A program made the translations under genes and the position numbers. Of a stretch of 30,607 nt of DNA, positions 1-6,984 are shown piece after piece. The DNA comes from Pseudomonadota bacterium (lineage in GTDB: Bacteria; Pseudomonadota; Alphaproteobacteria; Rhizobiales; Rhizobiaceae): NCBI GenBank assembly GCA_023419535.1, contig JAEZXX010000006.1, forward strand, positions 1 to 30,607. Direction: 5' to 3'. Positions within the stretch are counted from its first letter, which is position 1. Every line of letters starts with the position of its first letter. The notes beneath the pieces are model-generated. The model was not told the origin of the DNA and ran no database searches. It saw nothing but the letters and a program-made list of their open reading frames with translations.

Positions 1-1631
1 AGCGGGCGGTTGTCCATGCAGGAGGGCAGGCGGAAGCCGTATTCGGCGAGCGTCGCCTTGCGGCGGAAGTCGCCGCGATACATGGCGCCGATCTGCGGGA
101 TGGTGACGTGGCTCTCGTCGATGAAGACCAGCGCGTTGTCGGGCAGGTATTCGAAGAGCGTCGGCGGCGGGTGGCCGGGCAGGCGGCCGGTGAGGTAGCG
201 CGAATAGTTCTCGATGCCGTTGCAGGAGCCGGTGGCCTCGATCATCTCGATGTCGAAGCCAACGCGCTGCTCCAGCCGCTGCGCCTCCAGAAGGCGGCCC
301 GCGGCGTTCAGCTCGACGAGACGGTCCTTCAGCTCGGCGCGGATGGACTTGACCGCCTGCTGCAGCGTCGGGCGCGGCGTCACGTAGTGCGAGTTGGCGT
401 AGATCTTGACGGACTTCAGGTCGTCGGTCTTGGCGCCGGTGAGCGGGTCGAACTCGTGGATCGACTCGATCTCGTCGCCGAAGAGCGAGATGCGCCAGGC
501 GCGGTCTTCGAGGTGAGCGGGGAAGAGCTCGATCGTGTCACCTCTGACCCGGAAGCTCCCGCGGGTGAAATCCATGTCGCGGCGCTTGTACTGCTGGGCG
601 ACGAGGTCGGCGAGGAGCTGGCGCTGGTCGAGCCGGTCGCCGACCGACATCTGGAAGGTCATCGCCGTGTAGGTCTCGACCGAGCCGATGCCGTAGATTC
701 AGGAGACCGAGGCGACGATGATGCAGTCGTCGCGCTCCAGCAGCGCACGCGTCGCGGCGTGGCGCATGCGGTCGATCTGCTCGTTGATCGAGGACTCCTT
801 CTCGATGAAGGTGTCCGAGCGCGGCACGTAGGCCTCGGGCTGGTAGTAGTCGTAGTAGGAGACGAAATACTCCACCGCGTTGTCGGGGAAGAAGTTCTTG
901 AACTCGCCGTAGAGCTGGGCGGCCAGCGTCTTGTTGGGCGCGAGGATCAGCGCCGGGCGCTGCGTGCGCTCGATGACGTTGGCGACCGTGAAGGTCTTGC
1001 CCGAACCGGTGACGCCGAGGAGCACCTGCGTCTGGTCGTGGCTCTCGGTGATGCCGGAGACGAGGTCGCGGATGGCGGTCGGCTGGTCGCCCTTCGGCTC
1101 GTAGTCGGATGCGATGCGGAAGGCGATGCCGCCTTCCGACTTCTGCGGCCGGGCCGGCCGGTGCGGCAGCCAGATCTCGCCGTTCTTCAGGAGCGGGTTG
1201 CCCTCGGAGATGAGCTTGGTGAGCGCGTCGACCGTGGCGGTGACGCCGCCGGCGGGCAGCGCCGCCGCGTCCTCGAGGCTCACGTCCATGCCGGCGACGG
1301 GGTTGAGGCCGGCGGCGGCGCGCTTCTTCGGGTCCGTGGTGGCGCCCATGGAGGTGCCGCGCGCGGATTTGGCCGCCTTTTCCGGTTTGGGCGCCTTGGC
1401 GGGCGCGGAGGGCTTCTTCGCCTTGCGCGCAGGCTCGGCCGCCTTGCGGGTCGCCTCCTCCTCCAGCCCCTGAGCGATCTCGTCGGCCCAGCCGGAGACG
1501 GGGCCGGCCATCGGGGTGCCGGCGAAATCGGGCTGGGGGGCCTCGCCGAACCCCTCCGCCAGCCGCTCCGAGGCGTCCGAATAGTCGAGGATGGGCGAGC
1601 GGCGTGGAGATTTGCGCGGGGTGTCGGCCAT
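1..1631 (-). pseudogene. uvrB: UvrB, excinuclease ABC subunit B; interrupted by an in-frame TGA and cut by the window edge
   Basis: UvrB is the damage-verifying helicase-like subunit of UvrABC nucleotide excision repair. The start ATG at 1631 gives MADTPRKSPRR. A basic, Ala/Lys/Pro-rich extension of about 115 residues comes before the conserved core, as is usual in Rhizobiales. Seen in order: Walker A GVTGSGKTFT, LAPNKTLAAQLYGEF, and the beta-hairpin YDYYQPEAYVP. The frame then reads VASVS, TGA (699-701), IYGIGSVETY and continues without another stop to base 1, through RVRGDTIELFPAH and the DESH motif ALVFIDESHVT. Relatives have Cys or a small residue at the stop, so one base change separates this from an intact gene. 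Translation stopping there would give 310 residues lacking helicase motifs II-VI, which would be non-functional. It could be a true null allele, a mixed population or a base-call error. The intact frame on both sides suggests the change is recent or artefactual. No LexA box was found upstream. Confidence 0.95.
699..701 (-). other. Premature TGA codon inside uvrB
   Basis: On the minus strand the codons read GTC-TCC-TGA-ATC-TAC-GGC, so VS-stop-IYG. Alphaproteobacterial UvrB commonly has VASVSCIYG here, so TGC to TGA (G to T on the plus strand at 699) is the simplest origin. TGA is used as a normal stop by many genes in this window, so a changed genetic code is not the explanation. Confidence 0.9.
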
Positions 1632-1841
1632 GCCGCCAATATGGGGGCCGAACCGTGAACGGGGAAGAGCGGACGGAGCCCGTCGAACGCGGCATCGTGA
1701 CCGGCGAAGGATGACAAATTGCGGCCGAACGGTGGCCATTTCCTTCCCGCTCGGCCTATGGAAGAGGGCGGCCGATCGGGCCGACGGGAGAGAATGCGCA
1801 GAACCGGGCTCTGGGCCGGGCGCTCGACGGGAGGACGTTTC

Positions 1842-3512
1842 ATGAGTGCGACGCTGATGATCGCCATCAGCCTGGTGGCGTTCGCCGCCGGCTATTTCGT
1901 CTATTCGCGTTTCATCGGGCGGCACGTCTACGCCCTCGATCCGACCTTCCGAACACCGGCGCACACGATGAGGGATGGGGTGGACTTCGTGCCCACCGAC
2001 AAGTTCGTCCTGTGGGGCCACCATTTCACCTCGGTCGCCGGCGCGGCGCCCATCGTCGGCCCGGCCATCGCCATCATCTGGGGCTGGGGGCCGGCCTTCG
2101 CCTGGGTCGTGGTGGGCACCGTCTTCTTCGCAGGGGTCCACGATTTCGGGGCGCTCTGGGCGTCGGCGCGCAACCGCGGTCTGTCGATCGGCGCGCTGAC
2201 AGGCAACGTGCTCGGCGCCCGCGCACGCAACCTCTTCATGATGGTGATCTTCCTCCTGCTCCTGATGGTCAACGCGGTCTTCGCGGTGGTGACGGCGGGC
2301 CTTCTCGTCGCCTTCCCGACGGCGGTGATCCCGATCTGGGGCGCCATCGTCGTGGCGCTGGTGATCGGGCAGCTGATCTACCGGCGGGGCGTGAAGCTGT
2401 TCTGGCCGTCCATCATCGGCCTCGCCGTCCTCTATGCGCTGGTCTTCGTCGGCCAGTGGGTGCCCGTGGTGCTCCCCGAAAGCGTCCTCGGCATGAACCA
2501 GACCACGCAGTGGATCGTGATCATGTTCGCCTATGCGGGCATCGCCTCCATCCTACCGGTCTGGGTGCTGCTCCAGCCGCGCGACTACATCAACGGGCTG
2601 CAGCTCTTCGCGGGGCTGATCCTCCTCTACGGCGCGACCTTCCTCGCCCAGCCGGAGATCGTGGTGCCGGCCTTCAACCCGGACGTTCCGGAGGGCACGC
2701 CCTCCTTCATCCCGCTTCTCTTCGTCACCGTCGCCTGCGGCGCCATTTCCGGCTTCCATGGGCTGGTGGCCTCGGGCACGTCGTCCAAGCAGCTGAACCG
2801 GGAGACGGACGCGCGCTTCGTCGGCTATTTCGGCGCGGTGGGGGAGGGCATGCTGGCGGTGGCCGCGATCGTCTGCGTCGCCGCGGGATTCGCTTCGCTG
2901 GAGGAATGGCGGTCGGTCTACACCGAGTTCTCGGCGGGCGGCGTCAACGCCTTCGTCGAAGGCGGGGCCAACATCGTGGCGGCGGGCACCGGGCTCGACA
3001 CCACCGTCGCGGCGACGCTCCTGGCGCTGCTCGCCGCACTCTTCGCCGGCACGACCATGGACACCGGCCTGCGCCTGCAGCGCTACGTGATCCAGGAGGC
3101 GGGGGAAGTGGCCGGCATCAAGCCGCTGCAGAACGGCTACGTCGCCGTTCTCGTCGCGCTCGGCTCGTGCCTCGCGCTGGCGTTCGGCGCCGGTTCGGGC
3201 GGCGACGGCGGCATGCTGATCTGGCCGCTCTTCGGGACGACCAACCAGCTGCTCGCCGGGCTGACGCTCTCGGTCATCGCGGTCATGCTGATGCGCAACC
3301 GCAAGCCAGCCATCTACGTGCTGGTGCCGCTCGCCTTCCTCCTCGTGATGTCCATCGTCGCGCTGTTCATCCAGCTCGGCGCCTTCATCGCGGCGGGCGA
3401 CTGGCTGCTCGGCTCGCTCAACGTCGTCGTCCTGGTCGCCTCGCTCTTCGTCGCCTTCGAGGCGGTGACGGCGATGCGGCGCGAGCGCGACCAGATGGTC
3501 GCGGCCGAATAG
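1842..3512 (+). CDS. cstA: CstA-family carbon starvation protein (short form), inner-membrane transporter
   Basis: A 556-residue polytopic membrane protein of the CstA family, whose characterised members (E. coli CstA, BtsT/YjiY) take up peptides or pyruvate. Seen: an N-terminal membrane helix from residue 5, family motifs WGHHFTSVAGAAPIVGPA, GVHDFGALWAS and SGFHGLVASGTSSKQL, the late motif GTTMDTGLRLQRY, and many hydrophobic segments to the end. Length matches the short CstA type rather than the roughly 700-residue E. coli form. The ATG at 1842 has a strong GGGAGGACG ribosome site 5-13 bases upstream; an in-frame upstream extension has no comparable site. It is divergent from uvrB and is followed after one base by the small Cys-Cys-stop gene and then an ArsA-like ATPase, surely one operon. 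The substrate cannot be read from sequence. Confidence 0.93.
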   Translation: MSATLMIAISLVAFAAGYFVYSRFIGRHVYALDPTFRTPAHTMRDGVDFVPTDKFVLWGHHFTSVAGAAPIVGPAIAIIWGWGPAFAWVVVGTVFFAGVHDFGALWASARNRGLSIGALTGNVLGARARNLFMMVIFLLLLMVNAVFAVVTAGLLVAFPTAVIPIWGAIVVALVIGQLIYRRGVKLFWPSIIGLAVLYALVFVGQWVPVVLPESVLGMNQTTQWIVIMFAYAGIASILPVWVLLQPRDYINGLQLFAGLILLYGATFLAQPEIVVPAFNPDVPEGTPSFIPLLFVTVACGAISGFHGLVASGTSSKQLNRETDARFVGYFGAVGEGMLAVAAIVCVAAGFASLEEWRSVYTEFSAGGVNAFVEGGANIVAAGTGLDTTVAATLLALLAALFAGTTMDTGLRLQRYVIQEAGEVAGIKPLQNGYVAVLVALGSCLALAFGAGSGGDGGMLIWPLFGTTNQLLAGLTLSVIAVMLMRNRKPAIYVLVPLAFLLVMSIVALFIQLGAFIAAGDWLLGSLNVVVLVASLFVAFEAVTAMRRERDQMVAAE

Positions 3513-3513
3513 C

Positions 3514-3795
3514 GTGGCGGGCAAGCCCGCCTCCCGGACCGCCGCGCTCTTTGCGGCGGTCGGCGACCGGCTCGGCGAATTCTACGCCGCGCCCTACCGG
3601 CGCACCTTCGCGCGGGCGCGGCGCGAGGAGGACGACCTCTTCATGATGCTCGTCTTCTCCGAGAGCCTCGGCGTGCCGAACCCGGCGACCTACTACACGC
3701 TCGAACTCATGCCCGAGCTCTACGACCGGTTCCACGACTGGCACCGGCGCATGGGCCTGGAGCGCTCGCCGCTCGACGGGTTCCGATGCTGCTAG
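3514..3795 (+). CDS. Small Cys-Cys-terminal protein associated with CstA (cory-CC-star type)
   Basis: A 93-residue soluble protein ending FRCC-stop. It starts with GTG one base after the cstA stop and probably relies on translational coupling, as no clear ribosome site is visible. Its last 10 bases overlap the start of the ArsA-like gene. Visible features are a basic N-terminal half (YRRTFARARREEDD) and a C-terminal part with GVPNPATYYTLELMPELYDRF, HDWHRRMG and ERSPLDGFRCC. This resembles the family NCBI names cory-CC-star (from memory). It is analogous in size, position and terminal Cys-Cys to the YbdD/YjiX (DUF466) proteins paired with CstA in E. coli, although the rest of the sequence differs. 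Function is unknown. The terminal Cys pair suggests metal or thiol chemistry or docking to a partner (inference). Confidence 0.85.
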   Translation: MAGKPASRTAALFAAVGDRLGEFYAAPYRRTFARARREEDDLFMMLVFSESLGVPNPATYYTLELMPELYDRFHDWHRRMGLERSPLDGFRCC

Positions 3796-4817
3796 AGGCG
3801 CTCGGCAAGCGACGCGTCCTCTTCTTCGGCGGCAAGGGCGGGGTCGGCAAGACGACGCTCGCCTCGTCGCTGGCGGCCGGATATGCGGCGCGCGGCCGGC
3901 GCGTCCTCGTCGTCTCCACCGACCCCGCCCACAATCTCGGCCATCTCTGGGGCCGCGAGATCGGCCCGGAGCCGGTGCGCCTGGCAGCCGGTCTCGACGG
4001 CATCGAGCTGGATCCGGCGCGAACGGTGGACGAGCATCTGGACGGCGTCGAGCGGCAGCTCCGCAGGCTGATGCCCGAGCGGCTCGGCGGCGAGGTGCGC
4101 CGGCATCTGGCGCAGGCCCGCGAGGCACCGGGCATGATGGAGGCCGCGCTTCTGGAGCGCATCGCGGCGACGCTGGAGGAGGGGCTCGAAGCGCACGACC
4201 TCGTCGTCTTCGACACCGCGCCGACGGGCCACACGACGCGGCTGCTCGAACTGCCCGAGCTGATGGGCGCGTGGACGAGCGGGCTCCTGAAGGCGCGCGA
4301 GCGCTCCGACCGCTTCGCCGCTGCGCTCGGGCAGTTCCGCGCAGCGGAGACGGACGACGGTCCGGGCTCCAAGCTCTTCGGCGGCGAGCCGGGACGCGAG
4401 CACGATATGCGCGCGACGTTGATGCGCCGCCAGGACCGCTTCCGGCGGTTGCGCGAGACGCTGACCGACGCGGCGCGCACCGCCTTCCTCATCGTCCTCA
4501 CGGCCGAGCGGCTGCCGGTCCTGGAGACGATCGAGCTCCACGGCCGGCTCGTGCAACTGCGCGTGCCGGTCGGCGGCCTGCTCGTCAACCGCCGCTCCCC
4601 GCGCGGCGAGAGCGCGCTCCTCGACCGGCGGGCGGACGGGGAGGAGGGTCATCTGCGCCATCTGCGCACGGCCTTGGGACGACACGCGCTGCCGCTCGTC
4701 GAACTGCCGCTCGCGGCCGAAGAGATCCTCGGTCCGAAGGCTCTCGTCGACTTCTGCGAGCGGCATCTCTGCGGCGGCGGGCCGCGCGACGCCCGGGCAA
4801 GGACCGGCCCTCGCTGA
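3786..4817 (+). CDS. ArsA/Get3-family ATPase linked to CstA
   Basis: A 343-residue single-domain ATPase of the ArsA/Get3 (SIMIBI) class. Seen: deviant Walker A GGKGGVGKTT at residues 15-24, switch I region STDPAHNLGHLW near 44-55, and the switch II signature FDTAPTGHTTRLLELP near 142-157. Its ATG lies inside the last codons of the upstream Cys-Cys-stop gene (ATGCTGCTAG), so translation is coupled. Only two Cys are visible (about residues 324 and 329, C-x4-C). ArsA's three-Cys arsenite site is therefore missing, and no arsB, arsC or arsR is nearby, so arsenite efflux is unlikely. A Get3-like chaperone or targeting ATPase, or an energising subunit for CstA, is more plausible given the operon, but this is inference. 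The end of the gene converges on a glycosyltransferase frame that remains open antisense to it. Confidence 0.93.
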   Translation: MLLEALGKRRVLFFGGKGGVGKTTLASSLAAGYAARGRRVLVVSTDPAHNLGHLWGREIGPEPVRLAAGLDGIELDPARTVDEHLDGVERQLRRLMPERLGGEVRRHLAQAREAPGMMEAALLERIAATLEEGLEAHDLVVFDTAPTGHTTRLLELPELMGAWTSGLLKARERSDRFAAALGQFRAAETDDGPGSKLFGGEPGREHDMRATLMRRQDRFRRLRETLTDAARTAFLIVLTAERLPVLETIELHGRLVQLRVPVGGLLVNRRSPRGESALLDRRADGEEGHLRHLRTALGRHALPLVELPLAAEEILGPKALVDFCERHLCGGGPRDARARTGPR

Positions 4818-6665
4818 TCCCGCCACCGGTTCAGGCCGTGCCGCGGGCCCCACCGCCGGTCTGACCTCCTCCTGCCGCGTGAGATCGGCCTCCGCCACGG
4901 CGCCCATAAGGGGCGTGCAGAGATAGCCGATACCGCGCATCAGAAGGGTGGCGGCAACGAGGGTGGCCATGTTCCACCCGATGGTCTGCGACGCCAGGAG
5001 GACGCCGGCCGTTGCCAGCTGTACGACGCCGATCAAGGTCTCCAGCCGGCTGGCCTGCCAAGCGCGCGACAGCGTGGCGCTGTCCGGGAACTTGTCCGTC
5101 CGCATCCATTCGAGCTCCTTGCGCAGCAGAGGAGCGAGGGACGCCGAGACGTAGGTCCAGTCCAGCGCGTTGCGCACCAGCGTCGAGTAGACCTGGTCCT
5201 TCCAGTCCGAGCCGCCGCTGAGGCGAACGATGACGGCATTGTCGATCAGGGTGGAGAGCATTCCGGCCCCGACCGCCAGGACCACCCAGGCCGGAACCTC
5301 GATGACGGGCGCGGCGAGGGCGACGAGAGCGAGCACGAACATCAGCACGAGGTCGAACAGATTGCCGATCGCCCCGCCGAGCCTCGTCGTGGAGTGGTGA
5401 AGCTCGAGGAGCCGCTGGGGAAGCGAGAGGCGCGCCGACCGGTCGAGGCCGGTGAGCAGGCGCCAGTGCATCAGCAGTTGCTGGACGGGGCCGGCCGTCC
5501 AGCGGAACTGCTGCCGCTTCATATCCGCGATGTTCCCCGGGATCAGTCCGCGGCCGACCGTGTCCGAGAAGACGTGACCGGCATAGCCCGCCGCATGCAG
5601 GCGGATCGCGATCTCCGAATCCTCGGTCAGGCAGGTCTCGCACCAGCGCCCCGCCTTCTCGATCGCCTCCTTTCGGAAGAGGCACATGGTTCCGACCGTG
5701 AAGCCGGCCGCGAACTCGTTCAGAACCGGGAGGGTGACCTTGTGATACGAGATGTACTCGTAATAGGCACCGCGCAGGAACCGCGTCCCGCGCCAATTGC
5801 GGTAATCGTGGCTCGTCTGGACGTATCCCACCGCCGGATCGTCGAACAACGGGACGAAGCGAAGGAAGTCCTTCTCCGCGACGTAGTCGGCATCCACCAG
5901 CGCCACGATCTGCGTCGCGCTCGGCGTGCGGTCCAAAGCGTAGTTCAGGGCCCCGGCCTTGGCGCCCGGAAGATCGTCCACATGATGGAAACGGAAGCGG
6001 GGGCCGAGTTCGCGGCAGCTGCGCTCGATCGCGGTCCAGATGCGCGGGTCCTTCGTGTTGTTGTCGATCACGAGGACGTCGTAGTTCTCGTAGTCCAGCC
6101 GGGCGAGCGAGGAGAGGGTGCGGTGCACCAGATCCGGCGGCTCGTTGTAGCAGGGCACATGGATCGTGACGCGCGGCTGCGGGCCGGCGAGCCCCGCTTC
6201 GACGAGCTTTCGGGCCGCGTCCCGCCTCGGATGCGAGAAGAGGAGTTCGCTCAATCCGCCGAAGGTGAAGGTCCGGACGAGGCTGAGAGCGGAGAGGGAA
6301 GCCATCGCGGCGAGCGCCGCCAGAACCAGCGCATCGGCGGAGCCGAGATCGACCCAGCTCGCCACGCCCAGGGCCGCGCCCAGAAGCAGCATCATCCGGA
6401 ACGCCAGGTGGAACACCGTGTGCGACCTGACCGCGGGGAGGATCGCGCAAAAGGCCCATGCGACGACGAGAGCGAGAGACAGAACGGCCACGATCGCCGG
6501 ATCGAAATCGCTCCAAAACAACGGAACCGCAAGGGCGCAGCCGAGTGAAAAGACGAGAAGGGCGATGATAGCTCGATCGTTCCTCACGTAGAAGTAGAAG
6601 ACAAGGCAGAGGGCGCTGAAAATCTGTGCAAGGCAGCCGACACTGACGACGTAGCTCAATTGCAA
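3792..6665 (-). CDS. Processive family-2 glycosyltransferase (BcsA/NdvC-like); open frame over-extends antisense to the ArsA-like gene
   Basis: An inner-membrane glycosyltransferase that probably polymerises an exo- or periplasmic polysaccharide. Seen: four hydrophobic segments in the first 130 residues, then a GT-A domain with VPCYNEPPDLV (170-180), HHVDDLPGAKAGALNYA (227-243), DAD at 258-260, TED at 347-349 (catalytic base region) and QQFRW at 385-389, the Q-x-x-R-W mark of processive enzymes. Further membrane helices follow to about residue 600. Recognisable sequence ends near base 4860. The frame then has no stop until 3792, adding about 350 low-complexity residues that are antisense to the ArsA-like gene. 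A shift of one frame would end at TGA 4831-4833, so a recent indel or lost stop is likely and the true 3' end is uncertain. The start is TTG at 6665, or TTG at 6659, which is better spaced from AGGG; no ATG is available. No PilZ domain is seen. Confidence 0.85.
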   Translation of the reverse strand: MQLSYVVSVGCLAQIFSALCLVFYFYVRNDRAIIALLVFSLGCALAVPLFWSDFDPAIVAVLSLALVVAWAFCAILPAVRSHTVFHLAFRMMLLLGAALGVASWVDLGSADALVLAALAAMASLSALSLVRTFTFGGLSELLFSHPRRDAARKLVEAGLAGPQPRVTIHVPCYNEPPDLVHRTLSSLARLDYENYDVLVIDNNTKDPRIWTAIERSCRELGPRFRFHHVDDLPGAKAGALNYALDRTPSATQIVALVDADYVAEKDFLRFVPLFDDPAVGYVQTSHDYRNWRGTRFLRGAYYEYISYHKVTLPVLNEFAAGFTVGTMCLFRKEAIEKAGRWCETCLTEDSEIAIRLHAAGYAGHVFSDTVGRGLIPGNIADMKRQQFRWTAGPVQQLLMHWRLLTGLDRSARLSLPQRLLELHHSTTRLGGAIGNLFDLVLMFVLALVALAAPVIEVPAWVVLAVGAGMLSTLIDNAVIVRLSGGSDWKDQVYSTLVRNALDWTYVSASLAPLLRKELEWMRTDKFPDSATLSRAWQASRLETLIGVVQLATAGVLLASQTIGWNMATLVAATLLMRGIGYLCTPLMGAVAEADLTRQEEVRPAVGPAARPEPVAGSARAGPCPGVARPAAAEMPLAEVDESLRTEDLFGRERQFDERQRVSSQGRAQMAQMTLLPVRPPVEERALAARGAAVDEQAADRHAQLHEPAVELDRLQDRQPLGREDDEEGGARRVGQRLAQPPEAVLAAHQRRAHIVLASRLAAEELGARTVVRLRCAELPERSGEAVGALARLQEPARPRAHQLGQFEQPRRVARRRGVEDDEVVRFEPLLQRRRDALQKRGLHHARCLAGLRQMPAHLAAEPLGHQPAELPLDAVQMLVHRSRRIQLDAVETGCQAHRLRADLAAPEMAEIVGGVGGDDEDAPAARRISGRQRRGERRLADPALAAEEEDASLAERL

Positions 6666-6984
6666 CCCTGACTATATTATCTAGAGTTCGTGGATCGGAT
6701 TTGGATTTCTCGGAGAATCTATTGCCGTTGCGATATGACGCCGTCGTGTCGTCGATCAAGGCGGCGACATGGTCCATCGATCAGTCGAGAGGCGGGTTCG
6801 AAGATCGGATATGAAGACGAGTCCGTGCGAGACGCTCGATCGAGAGACAGGACGCGCCCTCTTTCATGCCGGGGCGGCCGGCAACAGCATCGGCCCTTCG
6901 AAAATCCGAATCGATCTTCGAAAGGTCGATCCTTGGAATCTTGAGGATGAAGCGGCCTCTGCGTGTCCGAACGGACGGACGGCT
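6666..6984. promoter_or_regulatory. 319-base non-coding stretch with an A+T-rich promoter-like end and repeated TTCGAA boxes
   Basis: No convincing gene. The part next to the glycosyltransferase start is much richer in A+T than its surroundings; read on the minus strand it holds TAGATAATATAG about 10 bases before the start codon, a possible -10 region without a clear -35. Three TTCGAA palindromes occur at 6797, 6897 and 6917, the last two exactly 20 bases apart and each followed by similar sequence. They could be operators for the glycosyltransferase, or remnants. No hairpin with a T run ends the hydrolase gene here. Confidence 0.35.

Noticed and set aside
699..701. Selenocysteine at the uvrB TGA
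   Set aside because: UvrB has no known selenoprotein form, no SECIS-like hairpin was noticed right after the codon, and the position is not a redox site.
108..1658. Long plus-strand frame antisense to uvrB, and similar frames opposite the helicase, trxB, carB and ABC genes
   Set aside because: Typical high-G+C antisense shadows rich in Arg, Ala, Val and Gly, with no domain.
1632..1841. LexA (SOS) box for uvrB
   Set aside because: The alphaproteobacterial box is GTTC-N7-GTTC. On the minus strand only GTTC-ACG-GTTC with a 3-base spacer (1650-1660) is found, so it does not fit.
3786..4817. Arsenic resistance operon
   Set aside because: The ATPase is ArsA-like, but the arsenite Cys triad and all other ars genes are missing; the partners are CstA and the small Cys-Cys-stop protein.
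4831..6777. 648-codon minus-strand frame over the glycosyltransferase
   Set aside because: It is a frame-shifted reading of the glycosyltransferase, with Arg/Pro-rich low-complexity sequence; only its stop at 4831 is relevant.
6690..6944. 84-codon plus-strand frame in the 6666-6984 gap
   Set aside because: No ribosome site, erratic amino-acid content (many Arg/Ser) and no recognisable domain; treated as non-coding.
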